The notes: generated by a model from the sequence alone, not told the origin. A DNA stretch of 64,000 nt from an uncultured Erythrobacter sp. (GCA_913055155.1 CAJXJR010000011.1:62001-126000), one strand, 5' to 3'; counted from the first letter of the stretch, positions 35,718-43,928 are shown. Translations and numbers: made by a program.

Positions 35718-36409
35718 AACAGCTCTGCGTCATCCAGCACACCTCGGCCGACTACCTTGGCCTGATGGAGGACCACCTCGAAGGTCGGCGCATCCGCTTC
35801 CATTACCACCGCCCCTTTACCGAGGCCGGGATCGTGCCCCCTTTCGAGGCGGTGGGCGACGGGCTTATCCTGCTGGGCGGCGGGCCGTGGGGCAGCGCGG
35901 GTGCACGCGACTTGCCGACGCTGAAAGAGGAAGTCTCCCTGGCCCGCGCCGCTTTCATGAGCGGCGTGCCGATTATCGGCATCGGCCTTGGCGCGCAGAT
36001 CGTGGCGCTGGCCTGCGACGGATCGGTGGAGGAAGCCCCGCTTACCTTCAGCGTCGAAACGGCCACGCGCGTTCAGGACGATGCCCTCGCCGGGTTCATG
36101 CCGGAGACTTATGTAAACCCGGTCTACATGCGCGACCGGCCCGTGCCGCCCGACTATGCGACGATTCTCGCCACCGAACCGGACGGGCGCCCCGCCGCCT
36201 TCCAGATCGGCGAGAACGTGTTCGGCTTTACCGGCCACCCCGGCTTCAAGCGGGCGATGGCCGAAGACCTGGTGATGGAATTCGAGGAAGTGCCCCCTTC
36301 CCCCGGCCCGGCGCTGGATAAACTGGGCATGGCCAAGCACGACATTGCCGATGCGCTTGTGCCAATCATGACAGGAATAGTGAAACTTACCGGCTGGATG
36401 CGCGAATAG
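35714..36409 (+). CDS. Glutamine amidotransferase-like protein lacking the catalytic Cys
   Basis: A 231-residue class I glutamine-amidotransferase fold protein. The nucleophile motif GxCxGxQ reads GIGLGAQ here, with Gly in place of Cys, and the HPE triad region reads GHPGF, with Glu replaced by Gly. It therefore cannot hydrolyse glutamine by the usual mechanism. It is coupled by ATGA to sLpl and closes the lipoate-assembly operon. Amidotransferase-like genes are known companions of sulfur-oxidation lipoate clusters; a binding or scaffolding role is inferred. Confidence 0.8.
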   Translation: MKQLCVIQHTSADYLGLMEDHLEGRRIRFHYHRPFTEAGIVPPFEAVGDGLILLGGGPWGSAGARDLPTLKEEVSLARAAFMSGVPIIGIGLGAQIVALACDGSVEEAPLTFSVETATRVQDDALAGFMPETYVNPVYMRDRPVPPDYATILATEPDGRPAAFQIGENVFGFTGHPGFKRAMAEDLVMEFEEVPPSPGPALDKLGMAKHDIADALVPIMTGIVKLTGWMRE

Positions 36410-36429
36410 ATTCCTCTACGACTTGCTTA

Positions 36430-36445
36430 ATTAGAATTTTCTAAT
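36430..36445. promoter_or_regulatory. Sulfur-regulon palindrome (ATTAG-N6-CTAAT) before the dsrE3-shdr operon
   Basis: ATTAG-AATTTT-CTAAT with perfect five-base arms lies 51 bp upstream of the dsrE3-like start and 21 bp after the amidotransferase stop. It is the likely control site for the main shdr operon. Confidence 0.65.
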
Positions 36446-36496
36446 ATGGTGAGTCCATACGACCCGTAAAGCGGGCAGCTAGAGGAGAGAGCCGGA

Positions 36497-36877
36497 ATGG
36501 CCGATAAGCTTGTCATCATCATGGCAAATACCGATCCCGCCAATGGCGAGGAACTGGGCGCCCCCATCTTCCAGGCAACCGTCGCTGCCGCGATGGAATA
36601 CGAAGTCGAGGTGATCTGCACCGCCACTTCGGGCAAGCTGATGAAGAAGGGCGTGGCCGAAAAGCTGGTGGTCAAGGAAGGCTCTCCCAAGACCGTTTAC
36701 GATTTCATCAAGGACGCCCACGAGGCCGGGGCCAAGTTCCTGTGCTGCTCGCCCAACCTCGATCTGTTCGACATGGGCAAGGACGACCTGATCCCCGAAT
36801 GCACGGACATCGTCGGCGGTGCCTACCTCATCGAACAGGTGATGGAAGACGACGACTGCCGCGTGCTGACCTATTGA
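36497..36877 (+). CDS. DsrE3-type sulfurtransferase
   Basis: A 126-residue DsrE-family protein. It begins KLVIIMANTDPANGEELG, and adjacent Cys83 and Cys84 (FLCCSPNLDLF) match the paired cysteines of DsrE3C-type proteins that mobilise sulfane sulfur towards TusA. Further cysteines are at 41, 102 and 121. It is the first gene after the operator at 36430 and precedes shdrC1 by 10 bp. Exact subtype (DsrE3A, B or C) needs a tree. Confidence 0.85.
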   Translation: MADKLVIIMANTDPANGEELGAPIFQATVAAAMEYEVEVICTATSGKLMKKGVAEKLVVKEGSPKTVYDFIKDAHEAGAKFLCCSPNLDLFDMGKDDLIPECTDIVGGAYLIEQVMEDDDCRVLTY

Positions 36878-36887
36878 GGAGGCGGCG

Positions 36888-37649
36888 ATGGGCGCAGCGC
36901 ACACTTCGACCCGCGTAGAAAAATACATCGGTGACCCGGTCCTTGGTACCGAGGAAGTCGACCGCGAAACGCTGGAAGAGATCTTCGACGATATCCAGGC
37001 CGACCTGCGCTTCGACCACGAACTGAACGGCTGCCTCAACTGCGGCATCTGCACTGCCACCTGCCCGGCAGCACATTACTACGACTTCAGCCCGCGCGAG
37101 ATCGTGCAGCTGCTGTGGACCGAGAACCTGGAAGGCATTTACGATGCCATGCAGGAAAAGATCTGGTCCTGCGCCCAGTGCTATACCTGCGCCGCGCGCT
37201 GCCCGTTCGGCAATTCGCCCGGTGGCCTGGTGATGCTGATGCGCGAAACCGCCATCAAGCACGGCATGGAAAGCGCGAAAAGCGTGCTGCGCCCGTTCAG
37301 CCGCGTGATGCTGAAGCTGATTTCCACCGGCAACCAGCTGTCGCCCGACATGATCAACCCCGATCACTTCGGCGACTGGGGGCCCAACATCTCCAAGATC
37401 GACGCGCCGCTGCACATCCTGCGCAAGGCGATTCCCATGCCCACGCTGAACACCATCAAGACGGCGTGGGAAACCAACCTCAAGACCTCGGTGGAACTCT
37501 ACACCATCTGGGAGGAATCGGGCGTGCTCGACCAGCTTGAGACCATCGACGAGAACCTGTTCGACGTGATCGAGGACATCATGGACGAGAAGCGCGACGA
37601 ATGGGACGACTTCCTGGAGGACCAGGAAGACGAAGACGACGACGATTAA
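36888..37649 (+). CDS. shdrC1: sHdrC1, iron-sulfur subunit of the heterodisulfide-reductase-like sulfur-oxidising complex
   Basis: A 253-residue protein with two 4Fe-4S motifs: Cys49, 52, 55, 59 (CLNCGICTATCP) and Cys95, 98, 101, 105 (CAQCYTCAARCP). Helical regions follow, and the protein ends in a very acidic tail (EDQEDEDDDD). It would pass electrons inside the cytoplasmic sHdr complex. The gene lies 10 bp after dsrE3 and 9 bp before shdrB1, in the canonical C1-B1-A-hyp-C2-B2 order. Confidence 0.9.
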   Translation: MGAAHTSTRVEKYIGDPVLGTEEVDRETLEEIFDDIQADLRFDHELNGCLNCGICTATCPAAHYYDFSPREIVQLLWTENLEGIYDAMQEKIWSCAQCYTCAARCPFGNSPGGLVMLMRETAIKHGMESAKSVLRPFSRVMLKLISTGNQLSPDMINPDHFGDWGPNISKIDAPLHILRKAIPMPTLNTIKTAWETNLKTSVELYTIWEESGVLDQLETIDENLFDVIEDIMDEKRDEWDDFLEDQEDEDDDD

Positions 37650-37658
37650 GGAACGGCC

Positions 37659-39056
37659 ATGACCACCCCTACCGGAAACGACGGCGCCAATAACGGAGAA
37701 CGCTTTACCGGCCATGGTGCCGAGTGGCGCGATTCAAACCTTTCGGCTGCCGAGGCGCAGCAGGCCACCAGCTGGGTGGAGCAGAAGATCGACAAGCGTT
37801 CCATGCTGACCAACAAGGACCGGGTGCATGACATCCGCGATGCCATGTGGGAGCTGGAAAAGGACGGCGAGATCATGGTCCACCGGGTGGAGGACCAGCA
37901 CGCCCCGCGCATGGCCAAGACGCTGTTCGGCTGGGACAAGAAGATCCCCACCCGCCAGCTGTGGCACCACAAGAGCTGCGGTCAGTGCGGCAACATCCCG
38001 GGCTATCCCACGGCGCTGCTGTGGATGATGAACGAGATGGACATCCCCTATCTCGACGAGACCGACCAGACGAGCTGCACCGCATGGAACTATCACGGTT
38101 CGGGCATCGGCAATGTCGTCAGCCTGGCAGCGGTGTTCCTGCGCAATTTCCACCAGGCCTATGTCTCTGCCAAGGCGGAAGGCCTACCGGAAGGGTACTA
38201 CTACCCGCTGGTCCATTGCGGCACCAGCTTCGGCAACTACAAGGAAATCCGCGAATACCTGATCCTCTCCTCCAGCCTGCGCGAGAAGGTGAAGGAAATC
38301 CTCGGCAAGCTCGACCGGCTGGTCGACGGGAAGCTGCTGATCCCCGAAGAGATCGTGCACTATTCCGAGTGGGTCCATGCCATGCGCAAGGACATTGCCG
38401 ACCGCCAGCAGTTCGACGTGTCGAACGTGCGCGCCACGATCCACCCGGCCTGCCACGTCTACAAGATGATCCCGCAGGACGTGATCTATGACGACGAGGT
38501 GCTCGACGGGAACCGGGTGGCGGTCTCCACCGGCATCATCCAGGACCTGGGCGCGCAGGTGATCGACTACTCGACGTGGTACGATTGCTGCGGCTTCGGC
38601 TTCCGTCACATTATCTCGGAGCGCGAGTTCACCCGCTCCTTCGCCATCGACCGCAAGATCAAGGTGGCGATCGACGAGGCCAAGGCGGATGTGATGATCG
38701 GCCACGACACCGGCTGCATCACCACGCTCGACAAGAACCAGTGGATCGCCAAGGCCGATCCGCGCAACGAGGGCAAGGATTACTCCCTGCCCGTGATTGC
38801 CGACATCCAGTTCGCCGCGCTCGCTTGCGGCGCCCACCCCTACAAGATCGTCCAGTCGCACTGGCACGCTTCGCCGATGGAGCGGCTGTTCGACAAGATG
38901 GGCATCGGCTGGGAAGCCCGCAAAGCCGAGTTCGAGGCCTACCTCAAGCAGGTCGAAGCCGGACACCAGGACAACCTTTACGATCCGCGCCGCCGCATCA
39001 CCGGTGGCCCGGGTTACATTCCGCCGGAAAAACGCACAGCAATCGAGGCGCAGTAA
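37659..39056 (+). CDS. shdrB1: sHdrB1, CCG-domain subunit of the sHdr complex
   Basis: A 465-residue HdrB-like subunit. One cysteine-rich CCG-type motif is clear, with Cys in HPACHV followed after 44 residues by the CC of YDCCGFGF and after another 41 residues by a single Cys (DTGCITTL). The usual final CxxC is reduced to one Cys. N-terminal cysteines occur in SCGQCGN and TSCTAW. CCG domains bind noncubane 4Fe-4S clusters that cleave or form disulphide-type bonds. It stands between shdrC1 and shdrA. Confidence 0.88.
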   Translation: MTTPTGNDGANNGERFTGHGAEWRDSNLSAAEAQQATSWVEQKIDKRSMLTNKDRVHDIRDAMWELEKDGEIMVHRVEDQHAPRMAKTLFGWDKKIPTRQLWHHKSCGQCGNIPGYPTALLWMMNEMDIPYLDETDQTSCTAWNYHGSGIGNVVSLAAVFLRNFHQAYVSAKAEGLPEGYYYPLVHCGTSFGNYKEIREYLILSSSLREKVKEILGKLDRLVDGKLLIPEEIVHYSEWVHAMRKDIADRQQFDVSNVRATIHPACHVYKMIPQDVIYDDEVLDGNRVAVSTGIIQDLGAQVIDYSTWYDCCGFGFRHIISEREFTRSFAIDRKIKVAIDEAKADVMIGHDTGCITTLDKNQWIAKADPRNEGKDYSLPVIADIQFAALACGAHPYKIVQSHWHASPMERLFDKMGIGWEARKAEFEAYLKQVEAGHQDNLYDPRRRITGGPGYIPPEKRTAIEAQ

Positions 39057-40103
39057 GTGAGCAAACCCATTCTTGTCGTCGGCGGTGGTCCCGCCGGTCT
39101 CGCCGCAGCCCATTCGCTGCTTGTTGCAGGCCAGGAAGTCGTGGTGGTCGAAAAGGCCGACCGGCTGGGTGGTGCACCGATCCTGTCGGGCTATGCCAAG
39201 CTTGCGCCCACCTTCGAATGGGCAACCGATGCCATCGGCCCGATGGTCACCCGCGTGGCAGACCATACCAATGCCACGGTGCACCTGAATGCCACGGTGA
39301 CGGAATTCTCGGGCGAACCGGGCAATTTCAAGGCCACGCTTTCGACCGGCGAGACGGTGGACTGCGCGGCAACGATCCTGTGCACCGGCTTCACCCACTT
39401 CGACAGCATCAACAAGCCCGAGTGGGGCTTCGGCACGTTCCCCGACGTGGTCACCACCACCCAGGTGGAACAGATGATCTCCAGCGGCAAGGGCATCCGT
39501 CGCCCGTCGAACGGCGAACCGCCCAAGCGCGTGGCCATCCTGCTGTGCGTGGGCAGCCGTGACCGCCAGATCGGGCGCGAATGGTGCTCCAAGATCTGCT
39601 GCACCGTGTCGGCCAAGATGGGCATGGAAATCCGCGAGGAACTGCCGGATTGCCACGTCTACATCTATTACATGGATATCCGCACCTTCGGGCTTTACGA
39701 GGAAATCTACTGGCGCAGCCAGGAAGAGCACAAGGTGAAGTACATCAAGGCGCGCATCGCCGAAGTCACCAGCGATGGCGACAAGGTGATCGTCAAGGGC
39801 GAAGATACGCTGGTCAAGCGCCCGATCACCATCCCCTTCGACATGGTCGTCCACGCCATCGGCATGGATCCGAACACCGACAACATGCTGATTTCCAGCA
39901 TTTTCGGTGTCGACCTGCACCACTGGGGCTTCATCAAGCGCGAGAACAGCTACGGCACGGTGGGCGCGACCAACCGTCCGGGCGTGTTCGTGGCAGGTGC
40001 CGCCACCGGGCCGGAGACGATCGACGATTCCATCGCCCAGGGCACGGCTGCGGCCATGAGCCTGCTGACTTCGCTCCAGCCTTCGCTGGAGGCCGCGGAA
40101 TAG
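39057..40103 (+). CDS. shdrA: sHdrA, FAD-containing core subunit of the sHdr complex
   Basis: A 348-residue flavoprotein started with GTG directly after the shdrB1 stop. The FAD motif VVGGGPAGLAAAHSLL is at residues 7-22, and a cysteine cluster region follows (LLCVGSRDRQIGREWCSKIC). VFVAGAATGPETIDDSIAQG closes the flavin site. As in other sHdrA proteins, it is far shorter than methanogen HdrA. It is thought to couple sulfur oxidation on the disulphide-handling subunits to an electron acceptor. Confidence 0.9.
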   Translation: MSKPILVVGGGPAGLAAAHSLLVAGQEVVVVEKADRLGGAPILSGYAKLAPTFEWATDAIGPMVTRVADHTNATVHLNATVTEFSGEPGNFKATLSTGETVDCAATILCTGFTHFDSINKPEWGFGTFPDVVTTTQVEQMISSGKGIRRPSNGEPPKRVAILLCVGSRDRQIGREWCSKICCTVSAKMGMEIREELPDCHVYIYYMDIRTFGLYEEIYWRSQEEHKVKYIKARIAEVTSDGDKVIVKGEDTLVKRPITIPFDMVVHAIGMDPNTDNMLISSIFGVDLHHWGFIKRENSYGTVGATNRPGVFVAGAATGPETIDDSIAQGTAAAMSLLTSLQPSLEAAE

Positions 40104-40107
40104 GGTC

Positions 40108-40971
40108 ATGGGCGCGCGGGCGAACCTTTCTGCCTATCATCCGGGGGAAGACGACCTCGCGATCCGGCTCGACCTCGATGGCGAGTCGCTGAGCCAGGCG
40201 CTGTCGCGGTTGCTTGCCGCTGCCGAGCATCACGGCGGGATCGAGAAAATCGTCCAGGCACTGGAACTGAAGGCCGAACTGTTCGCCGATGCCTTTGCCA
40301 ACAAGGGCACAGACCTGACGCCGGAGAACTTCCTCAAGCTTTGCATGTTCATGCCGACGGTGCGCCGCCGCATGGGTGACTATGCCGACGGGGCGGAGTT
40401 CCTGGCGCTGAAGGAAGCGATCGAGGAACTGTTCGAGGACGGCGACACCGATGCCCGCGTGGCGCGCTTCCAGGACCGCTTCCCGCAAGGCAAGAAGTTC
40501 CGCTGGGTGCGCGACCTTGCAGCCGAGATCCTGCACAACACCAACCGCGAGCTCTATCCGCTGATGACGCGCTGGGTGTGGGACCACCGGGCAAATTCCG
40601 GCGTGCTGCGCGAGATCTGGTTCGCCGAAGACGTCGACAACATGCAGATCGACGTGCCCGATCGCTACGCCACCTTCCTCAAGTTGCGCGAGGAGCTGTC
40701 GGGCTATCTCACCGACAACGGCGTGTTTCGCGACGTGCCCGCCTATGTCGACCTGCTGTGCGCGCAGGTCTACGCCGGGTACATCGCCAGCCAGGGCGGC
40801 GCCTTCCTCAAGGCCGATTTCGCCAGCGAGCAGGACAGCTTCCTGTTCGTGCTGCGCCTGCTCGGCCTCGACGGGGTCAAGCCCAAGGTGGCCGGGGAAA
40901 GCGCGCGCCGCGATGACGCCATCGACCTATCCGACATCATGACAACCTCGCGCCTGATCGGGAACGCCTGA
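40108..40971 (+). CDS. Conserved sHdr-cluster protein 'Hyp'
   Basis: A 287-residue soluble, mostly helical protein with no recognised domain. It occupies the slot between shdrA and shdrC2 that is filled by a conserved hypothetical gene in sHdr clusters. It begins 4 bp after shdrA and ends one base before shdrC2. Only two cysteines are present (LKLCMFM, LLCAQVY). A structural or assembly role in the sHdr complex is likely but unproven. Confidence 0.8.
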   Translation: MGARANLSAYHPGEDDLAIRLDLDGESLSQALSRLLAAAEHHGGIEKIVQALELKAELFADAFANKGTDLTPENFLKLCMFMPTVRRRMGDYADGAEFLALKEAIEELFEDGDTDARVARFQDRFPQGKKFRWVRDLAAEILHNTNRELYPLMTRWVWDHRANSGVLREIWFAEDVDNMQIDVPDRYATFLKLREELSGYLTDNGVFRDVPAYVDLLCAQVYAGYIASQGGAFLKADFASEQDSFLFVLRLLGLDGVKPKVAGESARRDDAIDLSDIMTTSRLIGNA

Positions 40972-40972
40972 C

Positions 40973-41713
40973 ATGCCTATTCACGAAAAAAGCCTGATCC
41001 GGCCGGAAAACCTCTCCACCCACGAACACCTCGTGATCGACGGGGTGGACGTTTCCGGCGACTGGTCAACCTTCATCCGCAGCCGCGTGGTCACCGACTA
41101 CAACGAAGACCTGCAGGACGAGATCGCGGCCATGCCCGGCGGGGAATACATCCACCGCTGCTGGCAGTGCGGATCGTGCACCAACAGCTGCACGGTCAAT
41201 GCCGAGAACCCCGATTTCAACCCGCGCTACTGGATCTACCTCATACGCATGGGGATGGAGAGCGAACTGGTGCGCGACAAGGACATCATCTGGCAGTGCG
41301 TCAGCTGCAACAAGTGCACCAGCGCCTGCCCGCGCGACGTGGTGCCCGAAGGGGTGATGAAAGCCACCGCGCACTGGCTGGAACTGAAAGGCTACACAGA
41401 GCCCTCGAACTCCACCGTGTTCGACGAGATCTTCACCGAGCAGGTGGTGGAACGCGGCAAGATCGAAGACGGCGAGGTGCTGATGGAATTCCTGCAGAAA
41501 ACCGGTCAGCCGTTGACCCAGGACTGGCTGGTGCAAATGGTCAAGCAGATGGTCGCCGGCTTCTCGATCCCAACGCTGCTGAAGATGGGCTGGAACACCG
41601 TGTTCAAGCCCAGGACCAGCGACTGGTCGAAAGCGCGCGACGCCATCCGCGAACATATCGAAGAAGAAGAGGCGGCAAGGCACCGTGCGCTGGGCCTCGA
41701 TCCGGCCGAATAG
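40973..41713 (+). CDS. shdrC2: sHdrC2, second iron-sulfur subunit of the sHdr complex
   Basis: A 246-residue protein with two 4Fe-4S motifs: Cys63, 66, 69, 73 (CWQCGSCTNSC) and Cys109, 112, 115, 119 (CVSCNKCTSACP). The helical C-terminal half resembles HdrC. It would link sHdrB2 to the rest of the complex. It is placed one base after hyp and 13 bp before shdrB2. Confidence 0.9.
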   Translation: MPIHEKSLIRPENLSTHEHLVIDGVDVSGDWSTFIRSRVVTDYNEDLQDEIAAMPGGEYIHRCWQCGSCTNSCTVNAENPDFNPRYWIYLIRMGMESELVRDKDIIWQCVSCNKCTSACPRDVVPEGVMKATAHWLELKGYTEPSNSTVFDEIFTEQVVERGKIEDGEVLMEFLQKTGQPLTQDWLVQMVKQMVAGFSIPTLLKMGWNTVFKPRTSDWSKARDAIREHIEEEEAARHRALGLDPAE

Positions 41714-41726
41714 GGATTTTGGAAAG

Positions 41727-42674
41727 ATGACTGATACGATCGACGACCGGAAGCAGCGCTACAAGAAGGTGGCCTATTATCCCGGCTGCGCGCTGGAAGG
41801 CTCGGCCCAGCCCTATGACATTTCCACCCGCGCCGTGGGCAAGCACCTGGGCCTGCAACTGGAGGACGTGAAGGACTGGAACTGCTGCGGGGCGATGGAA
41901 GTCAAGAACGTCGACCCCGAGATCCAGACCTATCTTTCCAGCCGGGTGATGAGCCAGGCCAAGAACAAGAACGGCACCGACGTGGTGATGGCGCCTTGCA
42001 ACGGCTGCTATCACAACCTGAAAAAGGCCGAATACGACATCGCCAACAAGCCCAAGTCGAAGGAGACGGTCGAGAAGATCTCCGCCAAGGCCGGGCACGA
42101 GGCCTACCACGAAGGCGAAGTGGAGACGATCCACGCGCTGGACTGGATCAAGTGGGGCTATGGCGAGGAAGAACTGCGCGCCAAGATCAAGGGCGGGCTG
42201 AAGGGCCTTAAGGTCGCCAACTACTATGGCTGCATGTACACCCGCCCACGCCACATCTTCCCCGAAAAGGGCCTGGGCGGCGACAGCGAAAGCCTGACCA
42301 AGCCGCACTACATGGACGACCTGCTGGCCGTAGCAGGGGCGGAAAACGTCGACTTCCCGCTGAAGACCGCCTGCTGCGGCGGCGCGCACTCCCTCTCGGA
42401 TTCCGACATGTCGACCAAGCTGGTGCTCAACATTCTGGAGGCTGCCGAAGCAGCCGGCGCGGAAGTGATCGCCACCGAGTGCCCGACCTGCCATTCGGGC
42501 CTGGAAATGCACCAGATCCGCGCGCTCAAGCGCCTGAGCAAGGACACCAACGTCAAGGTAGTCTACTTCACCCAGCTGCTGGGCCTTGCCATGGGCATGT
42601 CGCCGCGCAAGCTGGGCATCCACGCCAACGTATCGAAGTCGATCCCCCTCCTCAAAGAGCGCGGTATCGCCTGA
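41727..42674 (+). CDS. shdrB2: sHdrB2, double CCG-domain subunit of the sHdr complex
   Basis: A 315-residue HdrB-type subunit with ATG 41727 after GGAAAG. Both CCG motifs are complete: C-X31-CC-X36-CxxC in the first half (YPGCALEG, NCCGAME, CNGC) and C-X46-CC-X34-CxxC in the second (YGCMY, ACCGGAH, CPTC). These bind noncubane clusters that could handle a LbpA-bound persulfide or lipoate disulphide. It overlaps the next small gene by one base. Confidence 0.92.
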   Translation: MTDTIDDRKQRYKKVAYYPGCALEGSAQPYDISTRAVGKHLGLQLEDVKDWNCCGAMEVKNVDPEIQTYLSSRVMSQAKNKNGTDVVMAPCNGCYHNLKKAEYDIANKPKSKETVEKISAKAGHEAYHEGEVETIHALDWIKWGYGEEELRAKIKGGLKGLKVANYYGCMYTRPRHIFPEKGLGGDSESLTKPHYMDDLLAVAGAENVDFPLKTACCGGAHSLSDSDMSTKLVLNILEAAEAAGAEVIATECPTCHSGLEMHQIRALKRLSKDTNVKVVYFTQLLGLAMGMSPRKLGIHANVSKSIPLLKERGIA

Positions 42675-43117
42675 TGACACGCACCATCGCCCAGATCGAG
42701 GAATGGCTGGAAAGCGGCACCCGCGCTGCCGATCCCCTCGATCATGCGGGCGAACTGGTGAAGGCAGGCGAAGAAGTGCTGGAAAACTGGATTGTCGCAC
42801 ACGGTGGCACGCCCACCGAAGAAACGCGCGAGAACTTTCGCCTGCTCGCGCTGCACCGCCAGGGCGCCAGGGGCGACCCGAGCTTCAACGCCTGTCGCGA
42901 AACCTGCCGCGAGATCGCCTATCACTACAACCTGGTGAAGCTGGAAGCGGCAGAGGATCGTGGGCAGGATACCGTGGCGATGATGCGACTGGTGACAAAG
43001 CACCTCGTTCTGTTTATCGGCGGTAAGCTGAAGGAAGCGGGTTTGGGGGACTTCTGTTGTTCCTCGCGCTCGTTGCGCAGTAAACCGGACCGTAAAGTCG
43101 ACTATCTGGGAGTCTGA
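42674..43117 (+). CDS. Small cysteine-containing protein between shdrB2 and lbpA
   Basis: A 147-residue protein of unknown family. Its ATG overlaps the shdrB2 stop (TGATG), and its stop lies one base before lbpA, so it is part of the operon. Predicted mainly helical, it has Cys74 and Cys78 in a CRETC motif and adjacent Cys128-Cys129 near a basic C-terminus. These could bind sulfur or metal. It resembles small helical proteins that accompany sHdr genes, but I do not recognise it and give no function. Confidence 0.72.
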   Translation: MTRTIAQIEEWLESGTRAADPLDHAGELVKAGEEVLENWIVAHGGTPTEETRENFRLLALHRQGARGDPSFNACRETCREIAYHYNLVKLEAAEDRGQDTVAMMRLVTKHLVLFIGGKLKEAGLGDFCCSSRSLRSKPDRKVDYLGV

Positions 43118-43118
43118 A

Positions 43119-43559
43119 ATGCCGAGTGTACGCGGATGTAACCTGCCCGACGACCTTCTCTACGATGTTGAGAACCACATCTGGATTACCGAAGAAGGCG
43201 ACGGCAACATCAAGATCGGCATGACCGCGGTGGCCACCGCGCTTGCTGGAGAACTGGTGGCTTTCACCCCGAAGAAGGTCGGCAAGGCGATCAAGCCGGG
43301 CAAGAGCTGCGCGATCGTGGAGAGCGGCAAGTGGGTCGGTCCGGCCAAGTCGGTGGCGGGCGGCGAAATCGTTGCCGTCAACGATGCGCTGGTCGCCCAG
43401 CCCAGCCTGGCCAACGACGATCCCTATGCCAACTGGATGGTCATCCTGAAGCCCGACGACTGGGACGGCGTAAAGGGCCAGCTGACCCCGGGTTCGGAAG
43501 TCGCCGCCCCCTACGAAGCCAAGATGGACGCGGACGGCTTTGCCGGCTGCGGTGGATAA
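43119..43559 (+). CDS. lbpA: LbpA, lipoate-binding protein of the sHdr pathway
   Basis: A 146-residue GcvH-like lipoyl carrier. The modified lysine is Lys71 in AIVESGKWVGPAKS. The fold otherwise follows GcvH, with GMTAVATALAGELVAFTPKK before it and SLANDDPYANWMVIL after. LbpA carries dedicated lipoate that takes part in sulfur oxidation together with sHdr, and it is the target of sLpl/LipS1/LipS2 encoded upstream. It is not the glycine-cleavage H protein, because no gcvT or gcvP is nearby and it sits inside the shdr operon. Confidence 0.92.
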   Translation: MPSVRGCNLPDDLLYDVENHIWITEEGDGNIKIGMTAVATALAGELVAFTPKKVGKAIKPGKSCAIVESGKWVGPAKSVAGGEIVAVNDALVAQPSLANDDPYANWMVILKPDDWDGVKGQLTPGSEVAAPYEAKMDADGFAGCGG

Positions 43560-43576
43560 GGCTACCGGAGTTACTT

Positions 43577-43927
43577 TTGGATATACCTCTTGATCTGATG
43601 CAGGAAAACGCCTCGAAAGCGACCAGCCTGCTGAAATCGATGGCAAATGAATCGCGCCTGATGATCCTTTGCCAGCTCTCGCAGGCCGAAATGTCGGTCG
43701 GCGAGCTGAGTGAGTGCATCCCACTGTCACAGTCCGCGCTTTCGCAGCACCTCAGCGTGTTGCGGCGCGAGAAGCTGGTGAAAACCCGGCGGGAATCGCA
43801 GTTCGTCTGGTATTCGCTCGACAGCGAAGCGGCCAAGGCCGTGATCGGCACGCTTTACGACCTGTTCTGCACCGATTGCGCGACGCCGGAAAGCGCCTCG
43901 AAGACTCCGGAAACTGCCTCGGCCTAG
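43577..43927 (+). CDS. shdrR: ArsR-type sulfur-responsive repressor (sHdrR-like)
   Basis: A 116-residue winged-helix repressor. TTG 43577 is chosen because GGAG lies 6 bp upstream; ATG 43598 would be a shorter alternative. The DNA-recognition helix is in LSQSALSQHLSVLRREKLV. Cysteines at 32, 47, 98 and 101 could form a sulfur-sensing bridge, as described for sHdrR/SoxR-type ArsR proteins. The gene closes the shdr operon, 17 bp after lbpA. It is the natural candidate to bind the seven ATTAG-N6-CTAAT-like sites in this window, which is an inference. Confidence 0.85.
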   Translation: MDIPLDLMQENASKATSLLKSMANESRLMILCQLSQAEMSVGELSECIPLSQSALSQHLSVLRREKLVKTRRESQFVWYSLDSEAAKAVIGTLYDLFCTDCATPESASKTPETASA

Positions 43928-43928
43928 C

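Noticed and set aside
43119-43559. Glycine cleavage H protein
   Set aside because: No glycine-cleavage genes lie nearby, and the gene is inside the shdr operon with its own lipoate-assembly genes.
21254-43927. Sulfur island as a recently acquired genomic island
   Set aside because: No tRNA, integrase or flanking repeats were seen at its edges, and base composition by eye matches the neighbours.
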